Of a stretch of DNA of 64,000 nt, positions 17,844 to 27,085 are shown in pieces. The stretch comes from Metapseudomonas otitidis. GTDB lineage: Bacteria > Pseudomonadota > Gammaproteobacteria > Pseudomonadales > Pseudomonadaceae. The DNA lies in NCBI RefSeq assembly GCF_900111835.1, contig NZ_FOJP01000019.1:1-64000 (forward strand). The letters are read 5' to 3'. Position 1 is the stretch's first letter; each line of letters opens with the position of its first letter. The notes under the pieces were generated by a model, which made no database searches, had not been told where the DNA came from, and was given only the letters and a program-made list of their open reading frames with translations. The translations under genes were made by a program, and so were the position numbers.

Positions 17844-18743
17844 ATGGATCGGATCACTGCCATGCGGGTCTTCGTCGAAGTGGTGGAGCGGGGCAGCCAG
17901 ACCGCCGCTGCCGATGCCCTGGACATGTCGCGGGCGATGATCTCGCGCTACCTCGCCGCGCTGGAGGAGTGGGCCGGCGCGCGCCTGCTGCACCGCAGCA
18001 CCCGGCGCCTGAGCCTCACCGGCACCGGCGAGCAGATGCTGCCGCAGTGCCGGGAGGTCTGCGCCCTGGCCGAATCCATGCAGAGCCTCGGGCGTGACCA
18101 CCGCGAGGCGCCCAGCGGCCGCCTGCGGGTCACCTGCAGCCAGTCCTTCGCCCAGGCCTGGCTGGTGCACGAGATCGGCCGCTTCCAGCAGCAGTATCCG
18201 GCCGTGGGCATCGACCTGCTGGTGAACAGCCAGGCGGTCAACCTGATCGAGGAACGCATCGACCTGGCCCTGCGCATCACCAACCAGCTCGACCCCAACC
18301 TCATCGCCCGGCGCCTCGGCACCTGCCGCTCGGTGGTCTGCGCCACCCCGGCCTACGTCGCCCGCCACGGCCTGCCGCGCACCCCCGAGGACCTGGTGCG
18401 CCATGACTGCCTGACCTACTCCTACTTCGGCCGCAGCCTGTGGACCTTCTTCCGCGACGGCGAGCCCAGCGCCGTACCGGTCAGCGGCCGGCTCAGCGCC
18501 AACGAATCCATGGTGCTGCTGGAGGCCACGCTGGCGGGGCAGGGCATCAGCCTGCAACCGCGCTACTCGGTGGCCGCCCTGGTGCGCAGCGGCGACCTGG
18601 TGCAGCTGCTGCCCGACCACGAACCCCAGGTGCTCGGCATCTACGCCCTCTACGGCAGCCGCCGGCAGATGCCCCACGCCCTGCGCCTGCTCCTCGACCA
18701 CCTCGCCGAACGCCTGCAGGACGACACCGACTGGGATGCGTGA
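17844..18743 (+). CDS. LysR-family transcriptional regulator
   Basis: The 299-residue protein has an N-terminal winged helix-turn-helix (MDRITAMRVFVEVVERGSQ; AADALDMSRAMISRYLAALE, residues about 1-60). A periplasmic-binding-like effector domain of the CrgA/AphB type follows (GRLRVTCSQSFAQAWLV; DLALRIT). I chose the ATG at 17844 because LysR proteins of this group begin MDRITAMRVF; an upstream in-frame start would add an unusual octapeptide. It is divergent from the MBL gene and probably regulates it. The effector is unknown. Confidence 0.9.
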   Translation: MDRITAMRVFVEVVERGSQTAAADALDMSRAMISRYLAALEEWAGARLLHRSTRRLSLTGTGEQMLPQCREVCALAESMQSLGRDHREAPSGRLRVTCSQSFAQAWLVHEIGRFQQQYPAVGIDLLVNSQAVNLIEERIDLALRITNQLDPNLIARRLGTCRSVVCATPAYVARHGLPRTPEDLVRHDCLTYSYFGRSLWTFFRDGEPSAVPVSGRLSANESMVLLEATLAGQGISLQPRYSVAALVRSGDLVQLLPDHEPQVLGIYALYGSRRQMPHALRLLLDHLAERLQDDTDWDA

Positions 18744-18772
18744 AGCACCCGGCGGCCTATGAGCGCGGCATC

Positions 18773-18905
18773 GGTGGATCGATGAAGCGCGATCCACCCT
18801 ACCGATCCCACATGCCACGCAACCCGATGGACTTCGCACAGCTCAGCCCATCCTACGGACGGAGCGGGGCCGTAGGATGCGGTGAGCTCGGCGAACCGCA
18901 TCGAT
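18773..18905. repeat. REP-type palindromes between the lysR and fadH genes
   Basis: Three GTAG-type palindromes occur here. GGTGGATCG-N8-CGATCCACC followed by CTAC is at 18773-18802. A GATGG...CCATCCTACGG unit is at 18827-18859, and an inverted GTAGGATGCGGTGAGC...CGCATC unit starts at 18872. The same units recur at 40717-41490 and, in part, at 50692-50854. The head-to-head pair resembles a REPIN, with the two units in reversed order compared with the later array. Confidence 0.7.
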
Positions 18906-19026
18906 GTTGAAAGGCTCCCACAGGGCGCAGCCAAACAGCTTGAGGCAACGGTCGTAGGGTGGGCCGGGCGGCGTTCCGCTTCAGCCCACCGGTTCCTATC
19001 CGCATGCCCGGGAATGTCGACGCCCC

Positions 19027-21036
19027 TCACAACCGCGCCGCCAGCTCGGCGCCTTCGCGGATGGCGCGCTTGGCGTCGAGTTCGCCGGCGCGGCGGGCGC
19101 CGCCGATGAGGTGCAGGCGCAGGTGGTCGGAGCCCTGCACCGGGTGCAGGTCGCGCACGGGTTCCTGGCCGGCGCAGATCACCACGTTATCCACAGGCAG
19201 CACCTGCTCGCGTCCGTCGTGGCGGATGTGCAGGCCGTCGTTGTCCACGCGCAGGTATTCCACCCCGCCCAGCATCCGCGCGCCCAGGCGTTGCAGGTGG
19301 GCGCGGTGGACCCAGCCGCTGGTCTTGCCCAGCCCCCGGCCGAGGGGCGCCGGCTTGCGTTGCAGCAGCCACAGCTCCCGCTGCGGCTGCAGGGCGAGCG
19401 GCGGAACCAGCCCGCCGGGCGTGGTGCCTTGCAGGTCGATGCCCCACTCGGCACGCCAGCGTGCCGGGTCCGGCGTGTGCGGCTGCAGCAGGAAGGCCGC
19501 CAGGTCGAAGCCGATGCCACCGGCCCCCACCAGCGCCACCCGTTCGCCCACCGGCGCGCCCAGCAGCACCTCGGCGTAGCTGAGCACCTTGGGGTGTTCG
19601 CCGCCCGGCAACGCCAGTGCGCGGGGGCGCACCCCGGTGGCCACCACCACCTCGTCGTAATGGCCGCTCAGCTCGCCGGGGCCGATGCGGCGGTTCAGCA
19701 CCAGCTCCACCCCCAGCTCCGCCAGGCGGGTGCGGAAGTAGCGCAGCGTCTCGTCGAACTCCGCCTTGCCGGGGATACGCCGGGCCAGGTTGAACTGCCC
19801 ACCGATCTCGGCCGCCGCCTCGAACAGCGTCACCCGGTGCCCGCGCTCGGCGGCCACGCAGGCGGCGGAAAGCCCCGCCGGCCCGGCACCGACCACGGCG
19901 ATGCGCTTGGGCTGGCGGGTGCGGCGGTAGCGCAGCTCGGTCTCGAAGCCGGCCCGTGGATTGACCAGGCAACTGGCGCGGCGGTTGGCGAAGGCGTGGT
20001 CCAGGCAGGCCTGGTTGCAGGCGATGCAGGTGTTGATCGCCTCGGGCCGGCCCGCCGCGGCCTTGGCGACGAACTGCGGGTCGGCCAGCAGCGGCCGGGC
20101 CATGGACACCAGGTCCGCCTGGCCGTCGGCGATCAGCGCCTCGGCCAGCTCCGGGGTGTTGATGCGGTTGCTGGCCACCACCGGCACCCGCAGCACGTGC
20201 CGCAGCCGTGCGCTGACCTCGGCAAAGGCCCCGCGCGGCACCGAGGTGACGATGGTGGGCACCCGCGACTCGTGCCAGCCGATGCCGGTGTTGAGCAGGT
20301 CGATGCCGGCCTCCTGCAGCGCCAGGGCGATCTGCTGCACCTCTTCGGCGGTGTTGCCGCCCTCCACCAGGTCCAGCAGCGACAGGCGGAAGCCGATGGC
20401 GAAGCCGTCCCCGGCCATGCGGCGGATGCGCCGGACGATCTCCACCGCCAGGCGCATGCGGTTCTCCAGCGAGCCGCCCCAGCGGTCGCGGCGCTGGTTG
20501 GTGCGCGGGCAGAGGAACTGGTTCAGCAGGTAGCCCTCGCTACCCATGATCTCCACCCCGTCGTAGGCCGCCGCCTTGGCCAGCCGCGCGCAGCGCACGA
20601 AGGCCCGCAGGGTGCGCTCGATGCCCCGCTCGCTCAGCTCGCGCGGGGCGAACCAGCTGATGGGGGACTTCAGCGGCGATGCCGACACCACCAGCGGGTG
20701 ATAGCCGTAGCGCCCGGCATGCAGGATCTGCAGCAGGATGCGCCCGCCCTCGGTGTGCACCGCCTGGGTCAGGCGGCGGTGGGCCGGCACTTCCAGGCCG
20801 CGGGTCAGGCTGCTGCCGAAGGGCAGCAGCCAGCCTTCCCGGTTGGGCGCGAAGCCGCCGGTGATAATCAGCCCGACGCCGCCCCGCGCCCGCTCCCGGT
20901 AGTAGGCCGCCAGCTTGTCGAAGTCCCGCAGGCGGTCTTCCAGGCCGGTGTGCATGGAGCCCATCACCACGCGGTTGCGCAGGTGCAGCGGGCCGACGTG
21001 CAGGGGCGAGAGCAGGTGGGGATAGGCTGTGTTCAT
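19027..21036 (-). CDS. fadH: NADPH-dependent 2,4-dienoyl-CoA reductase
   Basis: The 669-residue protein is the size of E. coli FadH. Residues about 1-350 are an Old-Yellow-Enzyme TIM barrel that binds FMN (LFP/VGPLHLRNRVVMGSMHTGLED; YDGVEIMGSEGYLLNQFL). A 4Fe-4S cysteine set follows (CIACNQACLDH with later SCLVNPRAG). Two nucleotide-binding domains begin at GAGPAGLSAA and GAGGIGFDLA. It reduces 2,4-dienoyl-CoA intermediates using NADPH during beta-oxidation of fatty acids with even-numbered double bonds. It is transcribed alone, divergent from fdnG. Confidence 0.93.
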   Translation of the reverse strand: MNTAYPHLLSPLHVGPLHLRNRVVMGSMHTGLEDRLRDFDKLAAYYRERARGGVGLIITGGFAPNREGWLLPFGSSLTRGLEVPAHRRLTQAVHTEGGRILLQILHAGRYGYHPLVVSASPLKSPISWFAPRELSERGIERTLRAFVRCARLAKAAAYDGVEIMGSEGYLLNQFLCPRTNQRRDRWGGSLENRMRLAVEIVRRIRRMAGDGFAIGFRLSLLDLVEGGNTAEEVQQIALALQEAGIDLLNTGIGWHESRVPTIVTSVPRGAFAEVSARLRHVLRVPVVASNRINTPELAEALIADGQADLVSMARPLLADPQFVAKAAAGRPEAINTCIACNQACLDHAFANRRASCLVNPRAGFETELRYRRTRQPKRIAVVGAGPAGLSAACVAAERGHRVTLFEAAAEIGGQFNLARRIPGKAEFDETLRYFRTRLAELGVELVLNRRIGPGELSGHYDEVVVATGVRPRALALPGGEHPKVLSYAEVLLGAPVGERVALVGAGGIGFDLAAFLLQPHTPDPARWRAEWGIDLQGTTPGGLVPPLALQPQRELWLLQRKPAPLGRGLGKTSGWVHRAHLQRLGARMLGGVEYLRVDNDGLHIRHDGREQVLPVDNVVICAGQEPVRDLHPVQGSDHLRLHLIGGARRAGELDAKRAIREGAELAARL

Positions 21037-21189
21037 GGCGGACCGGGGCGGGGAGAAGGGCCTTCACCATAGGAAGTTGCGCCCGGCGGGATAACGGCCC
21101 GGTTGACGTGCCGCTCGGGCATTTCGGTCAAACCATTGCTCTGGATCCATGCGCGGTGCGGTTCGCTTGACTAAGCTTCCGGGGCTGAA

Positions 21190-21209
21190 GAGTCGCCAAA
21201 GAGCGACTC
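21190..21209 (+). promoter_or_regulatory. Inverted repeat in the leader of the formate dehydrogenase operon
   Basis: GAGTCGC and GCGACTC are separated by 6 bases, 27 bases upstream of the fdnG ATG. It could be an operator or a 5'-UTR hairpin just before the GCAGGAG ribosome-binding site. Confidence 0.35.
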
Positions 21210-21235
21210 CCTTGCCTGATGCAGGAGAACCCACG

Positions 21236-24200
21236 ATGGACATGAACCGTCGACAGTTCTTCAAGGTCTGCGGTGTAGGCCTTGGAGGATCGAGCCTGGC
21301 GGCGCTGGGGATGGCACCCCCGGTCGCCTTCGCCGACCAGGTGCGCCATTTCAAGCTGGCGCGAACCGTCGAAACCCGTAACACCTGCCCCTACTGCTCG
21401 GTCGGCTGCGGCCTGATCATGTACAGCCAGGGCGATGCGTCGAAGAACGTGGCGCAGAACATCATCCACATCGAGGGCGACGCGGACCACCCGGTCAACC
21501 GCGGCACCCTCTGCCCGAAAGGCGCCGGCCTGCTGGACTTCGTCCACAGCCCCAACCGCCTGAAGTACCCCGAGGTCCGCGAAGCCGGCTCCAGCGAGTG
21601 GAAACGCATCGAATGGGACGAGGCGCTCGACCGCATCGCCCAGCTGATGAAAGCGGACCGCGACGCCCACTTCGTGGCCAGGAACGACGCCGGACAGACG
21701 GTCAACCGCTGGCTCACCACCGGTTTCCTCGCCGCGTCGGCATCCTCCAACGAAGCCGGCTACATCACCCACAAGGTGGTGCGTTCACTGGGCATGCTGG
21801 GGTTCGATAACCAAGCACGTGTCTGACATGGCCCGACGGTGGCAGGTCTTGCCCCGACGTTTGGCCGTGGCGCCATGACCAACCACTGGACCGACATCAA
21901 GAATGCCGATCTGGTGCTGATCATGGGCGGCAACGCTGCCGAAGCCCACCCCTGTGGCTTCAAATGGGTGACCGAAGCGAAGGCCCACAACAAGGCCCGG
22001 CTGATCGTGGTCGACCCGCGTTTCACGCGCTCGGCTTCCGTGGCCGACTACTACGCACCCATCCGTACCGGGACCGACATCGCGTTCCTGGGGGGGCTGA
22101 TCAACTACCTGATCACCACCAACCAGATCCAGCATGAGTACGTCCGGCACTACACCGATGCGTCGTTCATCGTGAACGAAGGCTTCAGCTTCGAAGACGG
22201 CCTGTTCAACGGCTACGACGAGGCCAAGCGCGCCTACCCGGACAAATCCGCCTGGAGCTACGCCAAGGGCGAGGACGGCTACGCCCGCGTCGACCCGACG
22301 CTGGAAGACCCGCGCTGCGTGTTCCAGCTGATGAAGAAGCACTACAGCCGCTACACGCCCGAGGTGGTCAGCCGAACCTGCGGCACCCCGCCCGAGCAGT
22401 TGCAGAAGGTCTGGAGCCAGATCGCCGAGACCTCCGCGCCCGGCAAGGTCATGACCATCCTGTACGCCCTCGGCTGGACGCAGCACTCGGTGGGCTCGCA
22501 GATCATCCGCACCGGCGCCATGGTGCAGTTGCTGCTGGGCAACATCGGCATGCCCGGTGGCGGGATGAACGCCCTGCGCGGCCACTCCAACATCCAGGGC
22601 CTGACCGACCTGGGGCTGCTCTCCAACTCCCTGCCGGGCTACCTCACCCTGGCCGGTGACGCCGAGCAGGACTACGCCGCCTACATCGCCAAGCGCGCCG
22701 CCAAGCCCGCGCGGCCGGGGCAGCTGTCCTACTGGCAGAACTACGGCAAGTTCCACGTCAGCCTGATGAAGGCCTGGTTCGGCAAGTCCGCCACCGCCGA
22801 GAACAACTGGTGCTACGACTGGCTGCCCAAGCTCGACGTGCCGGCCTACGACGTGCTGCGCTACTTCGACCTGATGCACCAGGGCAAGGTCAACGGCTAC
22901 TTCTGCCAGGGCTTCAACCCCATCGCCTCGTTCCCCAACAAGGGCAAGGTGGTGGAGAGCCTGGCCAAGCTGAAGTACCTGGTGGTGATGGACCCGCTGG
23001 CCACCGAGACGTCCGAGTTCTGGCGCAACGCCGGCGAGTACAATGACGTCGACACCGCCAGCATCCAGACCACCGTGTTCCGCCTGCCCACCACCTGCTT
23101 CGCCGAAGAGGACGGCTCCCTGGTCAACAGCGGTCGCTGGCTGCAGTGGCACTGGAAGGGCGCCGAGCCGCCGGGCCAGTGCCGCACCGACATCGCCATC
23201 ATGGGCGCACTGTTCCACCGTCTGCGCGCGGCCTACACCCGCGACGGCGGCGCCTTCCCCGACCCCATCCTGGGGCTGGACTGGAACTACCTGCGCCCCG
23301 ACGAGCCGGCCCCGGACGAGATCGCCCGCGAGTTCAACGGCAAGGCCCTGGCCGACCTCAACGACCCGGCCACGGGCGCGCCGCTGCTCAAGGCCGGCGA
23401 GCAACTGCCCGGCTTCGCCCTGCTGCGGGACGACGGCAGCACCGCCAGCGGCTGCTGGATCTTCGCCGGCTGCTGGACCGCCGCCGGCAACCAGATGGCC
23501 CGCCGCGACAACGCCGACCCCTACGCCATGGGCCAGACCCTCGGCTGGGCCTGGGCCTGGCCGGCCAACCGGCGCATCCTCTACAACCGCGCCTCGGCCG
23601 ATCCCAACGGGCAACCCTGGGACCCGAAGAAGAAGCGCCTGGTGTGGTGGAACGGCAAGGCCTGGGGCGGCACCGACGTGCCCGACTACAAGCCCGACGT
23701 GCCGCCGGAGCAGGGCATGAACCCGTTCATCATGAACCCCGAGGGCGTCGCGCGATTCTTCGCCCTCGACAAGATGAACGAAGGGCCCTTCCCCGAGCAC
23801 TACGAGCCGTTCGAGACGCCCATCGGCCGCAACCCGTTGCACCCGGAGAACCGCAAGGTCACCAGCAACCCCGCCGCCCGCCTGTTCCCGGGGGACCGCG
23901 AGATGCTCGGCACCGCCGACGAGTTCCCCTATGCGGCGACCACCTACCGCCTCACCGAGCACTTCCACTTCTGGACCAAGCACTGCCGGCTGAACGCCAT
24001 CGCCCAGCCCGAGCAGTTCGTCGAGATCGGCGAAGCGCTGGCGCGGGAGCTGGGCATCGTTGCCGGCGAGCGGGTCAAGGTGTCGTCCCAGCGGGGCTAC
24101 ATCAAGGCGGTGGCCGTGGTCACCAAGCGCATCCGCCCGCTCGAGGTGGACGGCAAGACCGTCCACCAGATCGGCATCCCGCTGCACTGGGGCTTCTCCG

Positions 24201-24310
24201 GCGTGGCGCGCAACGGCTACCTGACCAACACGCTGACGCCCTTCGTCGGGGATGGAAACACCCAGACGCCGGAGTTCAAGTCGTTCCTGGTCAAGCTTGA
24301 AAAGGCATAG
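21236..24310 (+). CDS. fdnG: Formate dehydrogenase-N/O alpha subunit, selenoprotein (UGA at codon 197 read as Sec)
   Basis: I read this as one 1024-residue CDS in which the TGA at 21824-21826 encodes selenocysteine 197. The frame continues with [21 protein letters not shown], the exact context around the active-site Sec in FdnG/FdoG, and runs to the TAG at 24310. Features are a twin-arginine signal (RRQFFK, residues about 1-33), a 4Fe-4S site ([10 protein letters not shown]), and the bis-MGD molybdenum/tungsten domains ([14 protein letters not shown]). The enzyme oxidises formate to CO2 at the periplasmic face, with electrons passed to FdnH and FdnI. Formate dehydrogenase alpha of E. coli is about 1015 residues with Sec196. 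An automatic annotation would split this gene at the UGA. Confidence 0.95.
21824..21866 (+). promoter_or_regulatory. Bacterial SECIS element directing UGA recoding
   Basis: The hairpin begins at the UGA. The inner stem GGCA (21841-21844) pairs with TGCC (21850-21853), the next part CGG (21837-21839) pairs with CCG (21854-21856), and the outer part GGCC (21830-21833) pairs with GGCC (21863-21866). Counting from the U of UGA, the base at position 17 is a bulged U, and the apical loop GGUCU has G23 and U24. These are the features recognised by SelB in E. coli fdhF and fdnG. Confidence 0.85.
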
Positions 24311-24320
24311 GAGCAGCGCC

Positions 24321-25247
24321 ATGGCCTCACAAGACATCATTGCCCGCTCCGCCACCACCACGCCCAGCCCGTCCGTACGGCAGCTGGGCGAGGTGGCCAA
24401 GCTGATCGACGTGTCCAAGTGCATCGGCTGCAAGGCCTGCCAGGTCGCCTGTTCCGAATGGAACGACCTGCGTGACGAGGTCGGCCACAACCACGGGGTG
24501 TACGACAACCCCATGGACCTGACGGCCGACTCCTGGACGGTCATGCGCTTCACCGAGCACGAGCCCGAGGAGAACAAGCTGGAGTGGCTGATCCGCAAGG
24601 ACGGCTGCATGCACTGCGCCGAACCTGGCTGCCTCGCGGCCTGCCCGAGCCCCGGCGCGATCATCCAGTACGCCAACGGCATCGTCGACTTCAACCAGGA
24701 CAAGTGCATCGGTTGCGGCTACTGCGTCACCGGCTGCCCCTTCAACATCCCGCGCATCTCGCAGAAGGACCACAAGGCGTACAAGTGCACCCTGTGTTCC
24801 GACCGCGTGTCCGTCGGGCTGGAACCGGCCTGCGTGAAGACCTGCCCCACCGGGGCCATCGTCTTCGGCACCAAGGAGGCCATGAAGGAGCACGCCGCCG
24901 AGCGCATCGTCGACCTCAAGTCGCGCGGCTACGACAACGCCGGGCTGTACGACCCGCAGGGCGTCGGCGGCACCCACGTCATGTACGTGCTGCACCACGC
25001 CGACAAGCCCGCCCTCTACGCCGGCCTGCCCGAGGCGCCAGCCATCAGCCCGCTGGTCGGGCTGTGGAAGGGCATCACCAAGCCCCTTGGCCTGCTGGCC
25101 ATGGGCGCGGTGGCGCTGTTCGGCTTCTTCCACTACGTGCGGGTCGGCCCCAACCGCGTGGAAGAGGACGAAACGCCCCCCAGCGAGCCGGCGGTGCACA
25201 AGGTCGACCCCTCGGTCCACGAGTTCGACCCCAGGGCGCCGCGTTGA
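24321..25247 (+). CDS. fdnH: Formate dehydrogenase beta subunit, four-cluster iron-sulfur protein
   Basis: The 308-residue protein has four groups of ferredoxin-type cysteines: [11 protein letters not shown] (about residues 34-44), [26 protein letters not shown], and CTLCSDR with CVKTCP. These hold four 4Fe-4S clusters that carry electrons from FdnG. A C-terminal transmembrane helix (about residues 255-275, [16 protein letters not shown]) anchors it to the membrane, as in FDH-N. Start ATG is 10 bases after the fdnG stop, behind a GGAGC sequence; the two are clearly one operon. Confidence 0.95.
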   Translation: MASQDIIARSATTTPSPSVRQLGEVAKLIDVSKCIGCKACQVACSEWNDLRDEVGHNHGVYDNPMDLTADSWTVMRFTEHEPEENKLEWLIRKDGCMHCAEPGCLAACPSPGAIIQYANGIVDFNQDKCIGCGYCVTGCPFNIPRISQKDHKAYKCTLCSDRVSVGLEPACVKTCPTGAIVFGTKEAMKEHAAERIVDLKSRGYDNAGLYDPQGVGGTHVMYVLHHADKPALYAGLPEAPAISPLVGLWKGITKPLGLLAMGAVALFGFFHYVRVGPNRVEEDETPPSEPAVHKVDPSVHEFDPRAPR

Positions 25248-25256
25248 CAGACAACC

Positions 25257-25277
25257 CCCTCGCCCAGCGGGCGAGGG
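25257..25277 (+). other. Hairpin between fdnH and fdnI
   Basis: CCCTCGCCC and GGGCGAGGG form a perfect 9-bp stem with an AGC loop, in the 75-base gap. No T-run follows. It may stabilise the fdnGH part of the message or reduce fdnI expression. Confidence 0.5.
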
Positions 25278-25322
25278 CCGGTCAGGGGCGCAGGGACGCG
25301 CCCCCGGGTTACGGAGTACGAC

Positions 25323-25952
25323 ATGAACAAAGACATCCAGCGCTACACCGCCTCCGAGCGCAGCAACCACTGGGCGGTGGCCATCCTGTTCTTCCTCGCC
25401 GGGCTGTCCGGCCTGGCCCTGTTCCACCCCTCGCTGTTCTGGCTCACCCACCTGTTCGGCGGCGGCCCCTGGACGCGCATCCTGCACCCCTTCATGGGCG
25501 TGGCGATGTTCCTGTTCTTCAGCGTCCTGGCCCTGCGTTTCGCCCACCACAACCGCTGGGAGAAGGGCGACGGCCAATGGCTGCGGCAGATGAAGGACGT
25601 CATCAACAACCGTGAGGACCGGCTCCCCGAAGTCGGCCGCTACAACGCCGGGCAGAAGATCCTCTTCTGGGTCCTGCTGGCCTCCATGATCACCCTGCTG
25701 CTCACCGGCATCGTCATCTGGCGCCAGTACTTCAGCCACTTCTTCGGCATCGACCTGATCCGCCTCGCCGCCCTGCTGCACGCCTTCGCCGCCTGGGTGC
25801 TGATCCTCAGCATCCTCGTGCACATCTACGCCGGCATCTGGGTCAAAGGCTCCATCGGCGCCATGCTCCACGGCTGGGTCAGCCGGGGCTGGGCGCGCAA
25901 GCACCATGGCGGCTGGTTCAAATCCATCGAGAAGGGCGACGGCAAGCACTGA
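25323..25952 (+). CDS. fdnI: Formate dehydrogenase cytochrome b556 (gamma) subunit
   Basis: The 209-residue protein has four transmembrane helices (about residues 18-38, 55-75, 110-135 and 150-172) and the family's histidines for two b-type hemes (SNHWAVAILFF near residue 15; LLHAFAAWVLILSILVHIYAG near 155-175). It takes electrons from FdnH and reduces quinone in the inner membrane. It is at the third position of the operon, as in other proteobacteria. Confidence 0.93.
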   Translation: MNKDIQRYTASERSNHWAVAILFFLAGLSGLALFHPSLFWLTHLFGGGPWTRILHPFMGVAMFLFFSVLALRFAHHNRWEKGDGQWLRQMKDVINNREDRLPEVGRYNAGQKILFWVLLASMITLLLTGIVIWRQYFSHFFGIDLIRLAALLHAFAAWVLILSILVHIYAGIWVKGSIGAMLHGWVSRGWARKHHGGWFKSIEKGDGKH

Positions 25953-25988
25953 CCTCGCCCCATCCAGCACCTTCACAAGGAGTCCTGC

Positions 25989-26918
25989 GTGTCAGGCCAA
26001 TTGCTCGAACCGGAACAGATCGCCGCCGCGGCGAACATCCCGCCCTTCCTCCACCTGCCGCAGCGCGACCTCTTCGCCACCCGCGCCGAACGCCTGCGCC
26101 AGCTCGCCGACGGCCACCCGCTGGCCGCCTACCTGCTGCTGATCGCCGACCTCTGCGACGCCCAGCAGCGCGTGCTCGACAACCCGCCCGCGCTGCCCGG
26201 CCCCGCACCGGAAGCCGTCGCCCGCAGCCGCGAGCACCGCATGCCGCCGCTGCCCTTCGAAACCCTGGTGCGCGCCGACGGCTGGCTGGCCGCCGTGGAT
26301 GCCCTGCTGGACCAGCTGCCGGCCCCCGGCAACCCCGCCGTCGCCGCCGCCCTCCAGCAGCTGCGCCAGGCCGACGCCGGCCAGCGCAAGGCCTGGGGCA
26401 TCAGCCTGCTCAGCGGCCAGTTCGACCTGCTGCCGCCCGCCGTCGTCCCCTTCCTCGGGGGCGCCCTGCAGGTCGCCTTCAGCCACTGGCTGCTGGCACT
26501 GCCCGCCGGCAGCGTGCAGGACGGCGAAGCCAAGGTAGTCTGCCCCGCCTGCGGCTCCCCACCCGTGGCCGGCATGGTCCGCCACCTCGGCCAGCACAAC
26601 GGCCTGCGCTACCTCAGCTGCTCCCTGTGCAACTGCGAATGGCACTACGTGCGGGTCAAGTGCAGCCACTGCCAGGAGAGCAAGCGCCTGGCCTACCTCA
26701 GCGTCGAACGCGACGACCGCCCGGCCGACAAGGCTCCCCTGCGCGCCGAGACCTGCCCCAGCTGCCAGGGCTACCTCAAGCACTGCTACCTGGAGCACGA
26801 CAGCCACGCCGACGCCCAGGCCGACGACCTCGCCAGCCTCGACCTCGACCTGCGCCTGGCGGAGGAGGGGTATCTGCGACGTGCGCCGAACCTGTTGCTC
26901 GCGCCTGGGAGCGAATGA
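25989..26918 (+). CDS. fdhE: Formate dehydrogenase accessory protein FdhE
   Basis: The 309-residue protein has the rubredoxin-like cysteine pairs of FdhE: CPACGSP, CSLCNCEW, CSHCQES and CPSCQG (about residues 180-265). FdhE is a cytoplasmic maturation factor that binds the FdnG catalytic subunit and is needed for activity before Tat export. The start is the GTG at 25989-25991 after an AAGGAG ribosome-binding site; there is no nearby ATG that would keep the conserved N-terminus. Confidence 0.92.
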   Translation: MSGQLLEPEQIAAAANIPPFLHLPQRDLFATRAERLRQLADGHPLAAYLLLIADLCDAQQRVLDNPPALPGPAPEAVARSREHRMPPLPFETLVRADGWLAAVDALLDQLPAPGNPAVAAALQQLRQADAGQRKAWGISLLSGQFDLLPPAVVPFLGGALQVAFSHWLLALPAGSVQDGEAKVVCPACGSPPVAGMVRHLGQHNGLRYLSCSLCNCEWHYVRVKCSHCQESKRLAYLSVERDDRPADKAPLRAETCPSCQGYLKHCYLEHDSHADAQADDLASLDLDLRLAEEGYLRRAPNLLLAPGSE

Positions 26919-27085
26919 GCACCTAGACTCAGCAACCAACCCCAATGGACTCGGCCGGCCACGGGAGGGTGCGCGATGACGATGGCGGGACGCGCTCGCA
27001 ACAGGCATTGCCCCAGCGCAATCCCTTGCCAGCCGCGCTACCGAACCCGCACGTGCTAACCCGGACGCCGCTCAAGGAATCCCCC

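Noticed and set aside
21824-21826. TGA read as the real end of a short fdnG-like gene
   Set aside because: The frame continues with conserved sequence, a SECIS follows immediately, and selA, selB and selC are nearby, so it is a selenocysteine codon.
21785-24709. A roughly 970-codon open frame antisense to fdnG and fdnH
   Set aside because: It mirrors codon positions of the real genes in high-GC DNA, with repetitive Gly/Val/Gln-rich sequence and no domain. The sense frame has complete family motifs.
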